A stretch of 64,000 nt of DNA from contig CAKZZD010000045.1 of NCBI GenBank assembly GCA_937886715.1, forward strand, positions 1-64,000. The letters are read 5' to 3'. Below are positions 40,647 to 49,863 of the stretch, one piece after another. The notes under the pieces were generated by a model that saw only the letters and a program-made list of their open reading frames with translations, had not been told where the DNA came from and made no database searches. Both the position numbers and the translations under genes were made by a program. Every line of letters starts with the position of its first letter. The first letter of the stretch is position 1. The stretch comes from an uncultured Bacteroidales bacterium. Lineage in GTDB: Bacteria; Bacteroidota; Bacteroidia; Bacteroidales; P3.

Positions 40647-41648
40647 ATGGCTTACAATTTAAGAAACCGCAACTTTCTGAAAATCCTCGACTTCACGCCG
40701 AAGGAGCTCAACTATCTGCTCGACCTGGCCCGCGACCTGAAGCGTGCCAAATATGCCGGCACCGAGCAGCCCCGTCTGAAAGGCAAGAACATTGCCCTGA
40801 TTTTCGAGAAAACCTCGACCCGCACCCGCTGCGCTTTTGAGGTTGGTGCCCACGACCAGGGTGCCCATGTGACCTACCTCGGTCCCACCGGCAGTCAGAT
40901 CGGCATCAAGGAGAGCATGAAGGACACCGCCCGAGTGCTGGGTCGCATGTTCGACGGCATCGAGTATCGTGGCTTTGACCAGGCCACCGTCGAGGAGCTG
41001 GCCAAATACGCCGGCGTGCCCGTGTGGAACGGCCTTACCGCCGAGGCTCACCCCACACAGATCCTGGCCGACTTCCTGACCATCCAGGAGCACACCGACA
41101 AGCCCCTCAACCAGGTGAAGTTCGCCTACATCGGCGATGCCCGCTACAACATGGGCAACAGCCTGATGGTCGGCGGCGTGAAGATGGGCATGGACATCCG
41201 CATCATCGCCCCCAAGAAGCTTCAGCCCTCCAAGGAGCTGGTGAAGAAGTGCCTGGAGATCGCCAAGGAGACCGGCGCCAAGCTGACCGTCACCGACGAC
41301 GTCGAGAAGGGCGTGAAGGACCTCGACTTCATCTACACCGACATCTGGGTGAGCATGGGCGAACCCGACAGCGTGTGGAAAGAGCGCATCAAGATGCTCA
41401 TGCCCTACCAAGTCAACGCCGAGCTGATGAAGAAAACCGGCAACCCGAAGTGCAAATTCATGCACTGCCTGCCCGCCTACCACAACCTGGAGACCAAGGC
41501 CGGCCGCGACGTGAACGAGAAGTTCGGCCTGAACGGCATCGAGGTCACCGAGGAGGTGTTCGAGAGCGAGAACAGCATCGTCTTCGACGAGGCTGAGAAC
41601 CGTATGCACACCATCAAAGCCGTTATGGTGGCCACTTTGGGAGACTGA
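40647..41648 (+). CDS. arcB: Ornithine carbamoyltransferase
   Basis: A 333-residue enzyme interconverting ornithine plus carbamoyl phosphate with citrulline. The carbamoyl-phosphate loop is [20 protein letters not shown], followed by [34 protein letters not shown] and the ornithine-site [11 protein letters not shown]. Its length and the adjacent carbamate kinase suggest the catabolic (citrulline-consuming) direction, although the anabolic role cannot be excluded. The start follows the small membrane gene by 10 bases. Confidence 0.93.
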   Translation: MAYNLRNRNFLKILDFTPKELNYLLDLARDLKRAKYAGTEQPRLKGKNIALIFEKTSTRTRCAFEVGAHDQGAHVTYLGPTGSQIGIKESMKDTARVLGRMFDGIEYRGFDQATVEELAKYAGVPVWNGLTAEAHPTQILADFLTIQEHTDKPLNQVKFAYIGDARYNMGNSLMVGGVKMGMDIRIIAPKKLQPSKELVKKCLEIAKETGAKLTVTDDVEKGVKDLDFIYTDIWVSMGEPDSVWKERIKMLMPYQVNAELMKKTGNPKCKFMHCLPAYHNLETKAGRDVNEKFGLNGIEVTEEVFESENSIVFDEAENRMHTIKAVMVATLGD

Positions 41649-41652
41649 TTAT

Positions 41653-42825
41653 ATGTGGTTCACTAACCTTTTTACAGGTAGTGGAGTGGCCAGCACGGTT
41701 CTGATGCTGGCCATCTCCATTTTTGCAGGCTTGCTCCTCGGCAAGCTGAAGGTCAAGGGTATCACGCTGGGTATCACCTGGGTGCTCTTTGTGGGCATCG
41801 CCCTCAGCGCCTGTGGCGTCAGCTTGAACCACGACATGCTGCATGTCGTCAAGGAGTTTGGCCTCATTCTGTTCGTCACCGCTGTCGGCCTGCAGGTGGG
41901 TCCCGGATTCTTCCGTTCGTTCAAGAAAGGTGGACTCGCCCTGAATCTGGCGGCCACGGTCAATGTCTTCCTGGGTGTGGGCATCACGGTGCTCATTGCC
42001 AAACTGGCCCATCAGGACCTTACCGACATGGCAGGCGTCTACACCGGCGCCATCACCAACACGCCCGGCTTGTCGGCAGCCACGCAGGCTGTCAACGACC
42101 TTGGCATCGACGGTGCCTCAGAGCGTCTGGCCGCTGGCTATGCTGTTGCCTATCCGCTGGCGGTGGTCGGCATGATAGTCACCTGCATCCTCTTCCGTCC
42201 GAAGAACCTGGCTGCCGAACCCACTACCGTCGACACCGATGCTTCCTCAGTCACGCCCACCGGCAAGAAGAAAGGCTCCATCCTGCTCATCCCGGTGTTC
42301 GTCATCATCGCCTTGGGCATCCTGCTGGGATCCATCCCCATTCCTGTCGGCATGAAGGCTCCCGTCAAGCTCGGCCTCGCCGGAGGTCCGCTGGTGGTTG
42401 CCCTGGTGGCAGGATGGCTCGGAGTGAAAAAGGACTGGTACGGCACCGACTTCACCGAGGGCCAGGGGGTACACATGCTGCGCGAGGTGGGCATCGCCCT
42501 CTTCCTGGCGGGTGTGGGCCTCAGCGCCGGCGCCGACTTTGTCGACACTGTGAAGGTGCACTATATGTGGGTGGTCTATGGCGTGATCATCACCATGGTG
42601 CCGCCCATCCTGGTGGGTCTCTTCTGCCGACTGGTGCTGAAAACCAACTACTACACCCTCATGGGTATGATTGGCGGTATGCACACCGACCCGCCGACGC
42701 TGGCCTTTGCCAACACGGTGGCCCCCGAGGGCTGCAAACTGCCCAACACCGGCTATGCCACTGTCTATCCGTTGACCATGTTCCTCCGCATCTTCACCGC
42801 ACAATTGTTGGTGTTGATGGCATGA
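41653..42825 (+). CDS. AAE-family (YidE/AspT-like) transporter lacking TrkA-C domains
   Basis: A 390-residue membrane protein made of two related halves. The first has FGLILFVTAVGLQVGPGFFRSF and YTGAITNTPGLSAATQAV; the second has REVGIALFLAGVGLSAGADFVDTV and LMGMIGGMHTDPPTLAFANT. These are the internal repeats of the aspartate:alanine exchanger family. Typical members run to about 550 residues because two TrkA-C domains lie between the halves; here only a short linker (about residues 190-215) is present. The substrate is unknown; context suggests an amino acid such as ornithine, citrulline or arginine. Confidence 0.8.
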   Translation: MWFTNLFTGSGVASTVLMLAISIFAGLLLGKLKVKGITLGITWVLFVGIALSACGVSLNHDMLHVVKEFGLILFVTAVGLQVGPGFFRSFKKGGLALNLAATVNVFLGVGITVLIAKLAHQDLTDMAGVYTGAITNTPGLSAATQAVNDLGIDGASERLAAGYAVAYPLAVVGMIVTCILFRPKNLAAEPTTVDTDASSVTPTGKKKGSILLIPVFVIIALGILLGSIPIPVGMKAPVKLGLAGGPLVVALVAGWLGVKKDWYGTDFTEGQGVHMLREVGIALFLAGVGLSAGADFVDTVKVHYMWVVYGVIITMVPPILVGLFCRLVLKTNYYTLMGMIGGMHTDPPTLAFANTVAPEGCKLPNTGYATVYPLTMFLRIFTAQLLVLMA

Positions 42826-44999
42826 GGCACCTGGCACTCATATTGATGACTCTGATATGCGTATCGGCTTTGGCACAGAAGCCGATACGCATCTGTAGTA
42901 CCGATGCCGAAAACCATGCCGCAGAGCAGCTGAGTGAACTGTTGGAGAAGGGCGGCTGCAAAACCACCTTCGGCGGCAAGAATACAGGCCGCACCATCTA
43001 TGTCGGCCTGGCTCCGAAGATGAAGAAGCAATACCGGCCGCTGATCGACACACTGCGCGACGGCGGCTACTTCATCATCGGCAACGGCAGGGACGTGGTG
43101 CTTTACGGGGCAGGGGAGAAGGGCGTTCTCAACGCCGTCTATGCTTTTCTGGAAATGATAGGCTACCGTCTCTACACCCCCGAAGCGATGGTGGTGCCCG
43201 ACGTGAGTGCCCTCAGATTGCCCACCTGTCGCACCGTCAGCAATCCGGCTTTTGCCTACCGCGAGGTGTCGTACTATTACCCCAACCAGAGCCAGTTCTA
43301 CGCCGACTGGCATCATCTGCACACCATCGCCGACCGCAACGCGCTGTTCGGCATGTATGTGCACACCTTCGGCCAGTTGCTGCCGCCAAGCCGTTTTTTC
43401 GACAACCACCCCGAGTGGTATTCCCTCAACGGCGGCCGCCGTATGCGCGACGGACAGCTCTGTCTGTCAAACCCAGAGGTGTTGGAGATGGTGTGTGGCC
43501 GGCTGTCCGACACCATGGCCACGGCTCCTCAAAAGCAGATTTGGTCAGTCTCTCCGAATGACAACTATAACGCCTGCCAATGCGTCAACTGCCGCCGTTT
43601 GGACAGCCTCTATGGCGGCCCCAGCGGCACGCTGCTGTGGTTTGTCAACCAGGTGGCCCGTCGCTTCCCCGACAAGACAATCTCCACACTGGCCTACCAG
43701 TACACGCGTAGCGCCCCCACCGGCAGCATCCGTCCCGACAGCAATGTCAACATCATGCTCTGTCCCATCGAGGTGGGCCGCGAGAAACCCATCGTCACCA
43801 GCAACTTCGCCAGGGACATGGAGGACTGGAGCCGCCTCACCGACAACTTCTACCTATGGGACTATGTGGTGCAGTTCCGCAACTACTGGAATCCCTTCCC
43901 CAACCTCCACATTCTGCAGCCCAATCTGCAGCTCTTTCGCAACCACGGTGTCCGCATGATGTATGAACAGGCCACCGGCGCCTTGGGCAAAAGCTCATGG
44001 ATGGATATCCGGTGCTATATGATTGCCAAACTGCTGTGGAATCCCGATTGCAACATCGACTCCATTATGGACGATTTTTACCGGGGCTACTTCGGCGAGG
44101 CAGGACGCTATGTGAAAGAGATCATCGACACCATGACCGCCGCCCTTGTGCATAGCGGACAGTCTTTGAACATCTACGGCTACCCCATAGACGGGGCATC
44201 CTATTCCCCCTGTGGCCATGCCGGCTATCTGTATGCCACCAATCTGGAACACTATTACGACTTGATGCGTCGGGCCGAGGCCTCCACGGCTGACAGCACC
44301 GTGCTGGACCGCCTGCATTATTTCCGGCTGGCACTCGATTTCGCCCACCTCGAGCTCTGCTACGGCGACCCCTCCGAGGAGGAGATCATGAGCGAGATAG
44401 ACCGTCTGGAGCAAGGGCTGAACCACTTCCATGTGCCACAGATGATGGAGATGGGCTGCTCGCCTACGGAGTATGCCGCCAACATGCGCCATTGGGCAGA
44501 CAAAATCTATGGCAATAACATGTCCTATGGCCGCAAGTGCGTCCTTCGCACAGAGCCCACCGCCCCCTACAACAGGGGGGCGCTCACCGACGGCGATATA
44601 GGCATCATGGACTACCGCCACTCGTGGCTCGGCTTTTGGGGCGACACACTCGATGCTGTCGTCGACCTCGGCGCGCCTCAGCCCATCACCCATATCGGCA
44701 TTGACTTCTACTTCTACCCCCTCTCGTGGATATTCCTTCCGCAGTGGGTGAGGTTCGCCGTGTCGGAAGACGGCGAGCGGTGGGAGTGGCGCCCCCAATA
44801 TGAGATTGAGAACCCCGAGCTGCTAGCCACACCTGATATATACAGCTACGCGTCTGAGCTGGTGTGCGCCATCGGCGGAGAGCCCAACAAGTATCGCTAT
44901 GTCCGCGTGGTCGCCGCACCGCTGCCGGAGATACCCTCGTGGCACCGCGCCGCTGGCCAGAAACCTTGGATTTTTACCGACGAAATAATTATCCGATAA
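42822..44999 (+). CDS. Exported DUF4838 protein (GH67-like glycosidase fold)
   Basis: A 725-residue protein with signal peptide (MRHLALILMTLICVSALAQ). It begins with a glucuronidase-like N-terminal domain (AEQLSELLEKGG, GEKGVLNAVYAFLEMIGYRL), then the DUF4838 barrel (FAYREVSYYYPNQSQFYADW, HTFGQLLPPSRFF, WSVSPNDNYNACQCVNC) and a C-terminal discoidin-like beta domain (VVDLGAPQPITHIGIDFYFY). DUF4838 proteins occur in polysaccharide-degradation loci. It is translationally coupled (ATGA) to the transporter gene, an odd link with the arginine-type genes. No activity has been shown for most members. Confidence 0.82.
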   Translation: MRHLALILMTLICVSALAQKPIRICSTDAENHAAEQLSELLEKGGCKTTFGGKNTGRTIYVGLAPKMKKQYRPLIDTLRDGGYFIIGNGRDVVLYGAGEKGVLNAVYAFLEMIGYRLYTPEAMVVPDVSALRLPTCRTVSNPAFAYREVSYYYPNQSQFYADWHHLHTIADRNALFGMYVHTFGQLLPPSRFFDNHPEWYSLNGGRRMRDGQLCLSNPEVLEMVCGRLSDTMATAPQKQIWSVSPNDNYNACQCVNCRRLDSLYGGPSGTLLWFVNQVARRFPDKTISTLAYQYTRSAPTGSIRPDSNVNIMLCPIEVGREKPIVTSNFARDMEDWSRLTDNFYLWDYVVQFRNYWNPFPNLHILQPNLQLFRNHGVRMMYEQATGALGKSSWMDIRCYMIAKLLWNPDCNIDSIMDDFYRGYFGEAGRYVKEIIDTMTAALVHSGQSLNIYGYPIDGASYSPCGHAGYLYATNLEHYYDLMRRAEASTADSTVLDRLHYFRLALDFAHLELCYGDPSEEEIMSEIDRLEQGLNHFHVPQMMEMGCSPTEYAANMRHWADKIYGNNMSYGRKCVLRTEPTAPYNRGALTDGDIGIMDYRHSWLGFWGDTLDAVVDLGAPQPITHIGIDFYFYPLSWIFLPQWVRFAVSEDGERWEWRPQYEIENPELLATPDIYSYASELVCAIGGEPNKYRYVRVVAAPLPEIPSWHRAAGQKPWIFTDEIIIR

Positions 45000-46280
45000 A
45001 TGAAACATTTCTTCTTCACCGCCGTTATGGTTTTGCTGGCCTTTGCCGCCTTTGCCGAGGACAGCACACGGATATCCATCAAGCCCTATGGCTTCATCCG
45101 CAACTACCTCACCTTTGATTCGCGCCGCACCTACACCGTCGTCGGTGGCGAATACAACATGCTGCCCTACGACAGTCAATGGAATGAGGACTCGACAGAC
45201 GACCTCAACGATGTGGCCTCGATGCAGTTGCAGGCACTCACCTCCCGCTTCGGAGTCAACGTCACAGGCCCCCGCCTTTGGGGAATGTCCACCAGCGCCA
45301 AACTGGAAGGCGACTTCGGCGGTTTCGGCAGCAACAACACGCTTCTTCGTCTGCGTTTGGCCTATCTGAAATTCTCCGACGACCATAGCGAGATCCTCGT
45401 CGGACAGGATTGGCATCCCCTCAGCGGCAGCATCATGCCCGATGTGCTCGGGATGGCTGCCGGTGCTCCGTTCCGTCCGCATAGCCGCACCCCCCAAATC
45501 CGTGTCATCAGCTACCACCGCTCCATCGGCTACACTGCTGCCCTCCTTTGGCAACTGCAGTATATGAACAACGGCCCGTCCGGTCCCTCCAACCCCGCGT
45601 CGGTGGCCTCCGTTCAGTTTGCCCACCAGGCGCTCGTGCCCGAATTGTTCATCGGTGCCAACTTCCGGCAAGGCCCCTGGTTTGTGCAGCTGGGCACCGA
45701 TGCCCAGTATCTCTGTCCCCGTACCCATGCTCTTGTCGACGGCATCACACGGCGGGTCAGCGAGCGCGTCATCTCCATCACCCCCACCATCTATGCGCAA
45801 TATGTGGCCAGCAACGTCAGCGTCAAGTTCCGCACCCTCCTCGCCTCTAACACCAGCCACCTCAACCAGCTCGTGGGCTATGCCGTCACTGCCGTCGATG
45901 CCGACGGCTCATGGAGCTACCGTCCCCTGCAGGCCTCCATCTCTTACCTTAATGTTGCCTGGGGCCGCAAGCTGCGTGCCAATCTTTTTCTCGGCTACAT
46001 GAAAAACCTCGGGGCATCTGCCGACCTTTGGCTCGACCCCGCCACCGGCGGCTACCATATCTATATGAAGGGCGGCGACAGTTTCACCCACCTCAATAGT
46101 CTCTATCGCGTCGCCCCCTCGCTCTGCTACAGCATCCAAGCCTTCAACATCGGCCTCGAATACGAATGGACTGCTGCCACCTACGGCGACCTTGCCCCCG
46201 ACGGGTCCATCCTCCTCAACGACAACCTTCACCAGGTGGCCAACCACCGCCTCTGTTTCCTCGTAAAATATAATTTCTGA
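45000..46280 (+). CDS. Outer-membrane porin-like beta-barrel
   Basis: A 426-residue exported protein with a signal peptide (MKHFFFTAVMVLLAFAAFA) and a barrel-type sequence of alternating strands, including KPYGFIRNYLTFDSRRTY, LRLRLAYLKFSDDHSEILVGQDW and a C-terminal strand ending LCFLVKYNF, with the terminal Phe of outer-membrane proteins. It resembles DcaP/phosphate-selective-porin-like barrels. The ATG begins immediately after the stop codon of the DUF4838 gene, so the two are coupled and may act on the same nutrient. Confidence 0.72.
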   Translation: MKHFFFTAVMVLLAFAAFAEDSTRISIKPYGFIRNYLTFDSRRTYTVVGGEYNMLPYDSQWNEDSTDDLNDVASMQLQALTSRFGVNVTGPRLWGMSTSAKLEGDFGGFGSNNTLLRLRLAYLKFSDDHSEILVGQDWHPLSGSIMPDVLGMAAGAPFRPHSRTPQIRVISYHRSIGYTAALLWQLQYMNNGPSGPSNPASVASVQFAHQALVPELFIGANFRQGPWFVQLGTDAQYLCPRTHALVDGITRRVSERVISITPTIYAQYVASNVSVKFRTLLASNTSHLNQLVGYAVTAVDADGSWSYRPLQASISYLNVAWGRKLRANLFLGYMKNLGASADLWLDPATGGYHIYMKGGDSFTHLNSLYRVAPSLCYSIQAFNIGLEYEWTAATYGDLAPDGSILLNDNLHQVANHRLCFLVKYNF

Positions 46281-46325
46281 GCCATTTGGCATTACCCTTT
46301 GTCATTCAAAAAAATATAGCATCTG

Positions 46326-47081
46326 ATGCCCGCAATGACCAATCCCATCTTTTCCCGTGCCGAACGTCTGCTCGGCACCGATGTCATGTCCCGGCTCTCC
46401 TCCCTCCGCGTCATCATCTTCGGCGTCGGCGGTGTCGGCAGCTGGTGCACCGAAGGCCTCGTCCGCAGCGGCATCGCCCATCTCACCATCGTCGACCCCG
46501 ACTGTGTCAGCACCTCCAACGTCAACCGCCAGCTTATGGCCCTCACCGTCAATGTTGGCCAGCCCAAGGTGGAAGTGCTCCAAAAGCGCCTGCTCGACAT
46601 CAACCCCTCTGCCGACATCGTCGCCCTCCAGCAGGCCTACACTGCCGAAACCGCTGACAGCTTCCACCTCGGCGACTACGACTATGTCATCGATGCCATC
46701 GACAGCCTCTCCCAGAAGATGGATCTCATCCTCCAGGCCACCCGCCGTGATCTCCCGTGCACCCTCTTCAGCGCCATGGGTGCCGCCCTCAAGCTCGACC
46801 CCTCCCAAATCCGCACATCCGAATTCTGGAAAGTGGACGGATGCCCTCTTGCAGCCGCTCTGCGGCGGCGTATGCGGCGCCAGAAACGCTTTCCAGAACG
46901 CCGTTTTACATGTGCCTGGAGCCCGGAGGTGCAGCCTAACCGTGGTCCCGATCCCGATGCCGACCCCACCTCGCCGCTCCTGCCAGAGAAAGCCCAGATC
47001 AACGGCTCTCTCGTCCATATCACCGCCATCGTCGGCTTCACTCTCGTCAGCCTTGTGCTTCGTCACGCGGCAAATATTTGA
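46326..47081 (+). CDS. tcdA: tRNA threonylcarbamoyladenosine dehydratase (ThiF/E1-like)
   Basis: A 251-residue E1-like enzyme that cyclises t6A at tRNA position 37 to ct6A. It has the nucleotide-binding IIFGVGGVGSWCTEGLVRSG, the DxxxxxNxNRQ motif in VDPDCVSTSNVNRQLMAL, the core YVIDAIDSLSQKMDLI and the RRRMRRQ segment typical of TcdA. ATG 46326 gives MPAMTNPIF; ATG 46335 (MTNPIF) is an alternative start. It is a single gene between the porin and the sigma-factor unit. Confidence 0.88.
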   Translation: MPAMTNPIFSRAERLLGTDVMSRLSSLRVIIFGVGGVGSWCTEGLVRSGIAHLTIVDPDCVSTSNVNRQLMALTVNVGQPKVEVLQKRLLDINPSADIVALQQAYTAETADSFHLGDYDYVIDAIDSLSQKMDLILQATRRDLPCTLFSAMGAALKLDPSQIRTSEFWKVDGCPLAAALRRRMRRQKRFPERRFTCAWSPEVQPNRGPDPDADPTSPLLPEKAQINGSLVHITAIVGFTLVSLVLRHAANI

Positions 47082-47161
47082 ATTTTTTTTCGGTCCCCTG
47101 TAAGATTCCACCCCCTCAAAGCAACTATTAGTCAGAAACAGTCCTCTAATCCACACTCGCT

Positions 47162-47656
47162 TTGACAGTAGCGGAATACAACAATGGAATACCCCTCTGG
47201 GCCGACGACGTGATGCGCTTCGCGTCACGCTGCTCCGACTCCTCCCTCGACGCCGAAGATGCTGTCCAGGAAGCTTTCGCCAGCCTCTGGCAGCACCGCT
47301 CCGATGTCGCTGCCGACAAGGGCAAGGGGTATCTCCTCAGCGCCGCCTATCGCCACCTGATGCGCTGCTTTCGCCACCGCTCGGTGGTGGCCCGGCATGC
47401 GCAGTTTCTTGTTACTGAAGCCCAAGTGCGGCCCGACGAACATTTCGACCTCAAGGAGGCTCTCGCGGCTTCGATGAAGCAGCTGCCCCCAGTCCAGCGA
47501 GCCATCCTTCATCTGCGCGACGTCGAAGGCTACTCCTATCACGACATCGCCGCCGAACTCCAAATCAGCGACGACCAGGTGCAGGTCTACCTCTTCCGGG
47601 CCCGTATCGCCATGCGCAAACACCTCTCCCTGCTGGGCTACAACCCACAATCGTAA
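47162..47656 (+). CDS. ECF-type sigma factor (TTG start)
   Basis: A 164-residue group 4 sigma factor: region 2 DAEDAVQEAFASLWQHRSD with KGYLLSAAYRHLMRCFRHRS, and region 4 LPPVQRAILHLRDVEGYSY with HDIAAELQISDDQVQVYLFRARI. The reading frame has no ATG before region 2; an in-frame TTG at 47162 gives a plausible N-terminus and the upstream stop is only 13 bases away. It begins a unit with an anti-sigma-like gene and two outer-membrane barrel genes, probably its regulon. Confidence 0.85.
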   Translation: MTVAEYNNGIPLWADDVMRFASRCSDSSLDAEDAVQEAFASLWQHRSDVAADKGKGYLLSAAYRHLMRCFRHRSVVARHAQFLVTEAQVRPDEHFDLKEALAASMKQLPPVQRAILHLRDVEGYSYHDIAAELQISDDQVQVYLFRARIAMRKHLSLLGYNPQS

Positions 47657-47679
47657 ACCATAGCATTTCCGAAATAATT

Positions 47680-48510
47680 ATGATCACAATCAACGACACC
47701 AACTACGAACTCTGGCTCCTCCGCCTGGCTGACGGCGACCTCAACGCCGACGAAAGCGCCGCCGTGCGCCAGTGGCTCGAAAGCCACCCCAATGCGCAAG
47801 CCGAGTTGCAGCAATACACCGAAGCGCCGCGCCTGCAGGCCGACGATGCCGTCGTCTACCCGCATCCCGAACAGCTCCGCCGGCAGCCGCATTCCCAATG
47901 GTCCGCGGTGCTCCGCTTTGCGGCAGCGGCAGCCATTCTCGCAGCCCTCATCGTCCCGGCTGTTTTCCTTCTCCGTCAGCCTACACCCGCTGAGGGACCG
48001 CAACTGGCCGCCGTCACCCCCGATGTGTCGTCAGTCCTGCCTGAGGCAGTTGACGATACGGTGAAGCAACTGTCCGCCCCCCCCCAGTCGACACGCCCCA
48101 TGGCTGTCGCCGCTCCCGCCCCTTCTGAACCGCAGCACCTCGTGGCCGACAATGCCGACGTTGAGGTTCCGCAGCCTGAAGCCGACGTTATCATCTCGCC
48201 GGCTCCCCGGCCCGAGTATGAGGAAAGCACATCGCTCATCGTCGTGGTCGACGATCCTGTGGTGTATGTCAACAATCTTATCGTCCGCGACACATCCACC
48301 ACATTGAGCGACCGCCTCTATGCTGCCAACAGCCTGCTCCACACCACCCTCGATGCCATCCCCGGCGGCAGCAACATCGCCGCCATTATCCCCAGCAACC
48401 AAACCCTCGAGCGCCGCCTCGTGCAGCCTGTGCAGCAGCGCATTCAGCGCACCTCCGTTTGGATGGGTCATAACGCAAAGCTCATTGAATCAATCATCAA
48501 CAATCAATAA
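47680..48510 (+). CDS. Putative anti-sigma factor with long periplasmic tail
   Basis: A 276-residue protein. The cytoplasmic part (about 1-85) has LLRLADGDLNADESAAVRQWL, typical of anti-sigma domains in Bacteroidota; one membrane helix follows (AAAILAALIVPAVFLL), then a Pro/Ala-rich periplasmic region and a C-terminal part with VVYVNNLIVRDTSTTLSD. It follows the sigma gene by 23 bases and precedes the barrel genes by 9. I infer that it holds the sigma factor and senses an envelope signal through its tail. Confidence 0.75.
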   Translation: MITINDTNYELWLLRLADGDLNADESAAVRQWLESHPNAQAELQQYTEAPRLQADDAVVYPHPEQLRRQPHSQWSAVLRFAAAAAILAALIVPAVFLLRQPTPAEGPQLAAVTPDVSSVLPEAVDDTVKQLSAPPQSTRPMAVAAPAPSEPQHLVADNADVEVPQPEADVIISPAPRPEYEESTSLIVVVDDPVVYVNNLIVRDTSTTLSDRLYAANSLLHTTLDAIPGGSNIAAIIPSNQTLERRLVQPVQQRIQRTSVWMGHNAKLIESIINNQ

Positions 48511-48519
48511 TCATCCATT

Positions 48520-49839
48520 ATGAAACACTCAGCATTATTATCCCTGGCGTTCATCGGACTGGCGCTCCCTGTAGCGGCCCAGGCCCCTTTGACGCCGATT
48601 CATTCGTCGGCCCGCACCCTCACCGTCAACAATTCGACGCGCCTCACCGTGCTGCCCGACACCATTACCGCCCTTAGTCTGGTCAACGACAAGGTGGACA
48701 AGTACCTCACCAACGAAGCCGGACGCCTCACGCTCGACGCACCCGAAGAGGTCACCCTCCATCTCCGTCCCGGCGACATCCGCTCGTTCATCGCCGAAGA
48801 CCGTTCGCAGATCACCTTCATCGGCAATTTCTCATGGACCGACTCTTTGTCGCTCAATGCCGAAGACGCCTCGGCGATCTTCTTCAAGGACCGCAACAAT
48901 TCCATCTCCGTGCCGGCTATCTGCATTTCTGCAGCCGACATCGCCAACATCGACATCGAGGGCTCCCTCTTGGTCGAGCGTTTCAAATTCTCACCCGACG
49001 ATGCCTCCAGCATCAGCATCAACACCCTCTGTCTGAACGCTGTCGACAATCGCCCCACGGGTGGTCATGTGGACGAGGCACAGTATGGCTCGCTCACCGT
49101 CAACAATTGGATCGCTGATGGCGACACCACCTCCTATTCCCCTCAATATGAGGGCTTCGGCAAGCTTATGCCGGCCATCAACAAGGCTGTTCGCGAATAC
49201 GACGCCCCCTCCTCAGCCTCTTCTTCCCTCAAGGCTCGTCTGCGTTGGCGTCCCAACACCGACCTCGCCTTTGGCTTCCACAACTGGGGCAGCCAGCCCT
49301 TCGACGGCTTTGCCGGCGTCCAAGGTCCTGCCGCCGTCCGCACTTCGTTCAACAATGTGCAGCTCAGCTTCAACTATCCTCTTGTCCGCACCTCGTGGAT
49401 GGCCATCTATGCCGGTATCGGTCTGGAATGGGACAAATACCGCTTCTCCGGCACCTACATCAGTCTCTCCGACGATGGCACCTCTTTTGTCGACCTCAGC
49501 CGCGACGGCTATCGCACCCAGTTGCTCACCCGCTATGTCGAAGTGCCCATCAGCGTCAAATTCTGCCTCTCCCGCCGATGGAAGCTCGAGCTGGCAGCCA
49601 TCCCCGGTTTCCATTGGAGCGGCAGCCACACCGGCTTCCGTCGCTCTGCCGAGTCCGACGATGTCTCCGTCAAGGAGAAAGACTATTCTGTCAACGACCG
49701 CATCAACCCCTACAAGCTCGACGCCCGTGTCGTCCTCCGCTACCGCGCCCTTGGCGTCTACGTCCAGGTGCCCACACTCTCCACGATGCGCTCCGACTTC
49801 GACAACCTCTATCCCATCAAATTCGGCATCATCCTCTAA
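48520..49839 (+). CDS. Outer-membrane barrel protein with N-terminal beta-helix-like head (paralogue 1)
   Basis: A 439-residue protein with signal peptide (MKHSALLSLAFIGLALPVAAQ). The N-terminal half (about 30-210) is a run of short strands (LHLRPGDIRSFIAEDRSQITF, SLSLNAEDASAIFFK) like GIN/DUF2807 head domains. The C-terminal half is a barrel with FGFHNWGSQPFDGF, IYAGIGLEWDKYRFSGTY, VPISVKFCLSRRWKLELAAI and INPYKLDARVVLRYRALGVYV, as in PorT/OMP-type families. The next gene is its paralogue in tandem. Confidence 0.75.
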   Translation: MKHSALLSLAFIGLALPVAAQAPLTPIHSSARTLTVNNSTRLTVLPDTITALSLVNDKVDKYLTNEAGRLTLDAPEEVTLHLRPGDIRSFIAEDRSQITFIGNFSWTDSLSLNAEDASAIFFKDRNNSISVPAICISAADIANIDIEGSLLVERFKFSPDDASSISINTLCLNAVDNRPTGGHVDEAQYGSLTVNNWIADGDTTSYSPQYEGFGKLMPAINKAVREYDAPSSASSSLKARLRWRPNTDLAFGFHNWGSQPFDGFAGVQGPAAVRTSFNNVQLSFNYPLVRTSWMAIYAGIGLEWDKYRFSGTYISLSDDGTSFVDLSRDGYRTQLLTRYVEVPISVKFCLSRRWKLELAAIPGFHWSGSHTGFRRSAESDDVSVKEKDYSVNDRINPYKLDARVVLRYRALGVYVQVPTLSTMRSDFDNLYPIKFGIIL

Positions 49840-49863
49840 CCCTGAAACCAGCCATTTAGCCTT

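Noticed and set aside
47085..47164. A frameshift at the start of the second ECF sigma gene, because no ATG is present
   Set aside because: The upstream in-frame stop is close, the TTG start gives a normal-length region 2, and no other frame continues the protein upstream.
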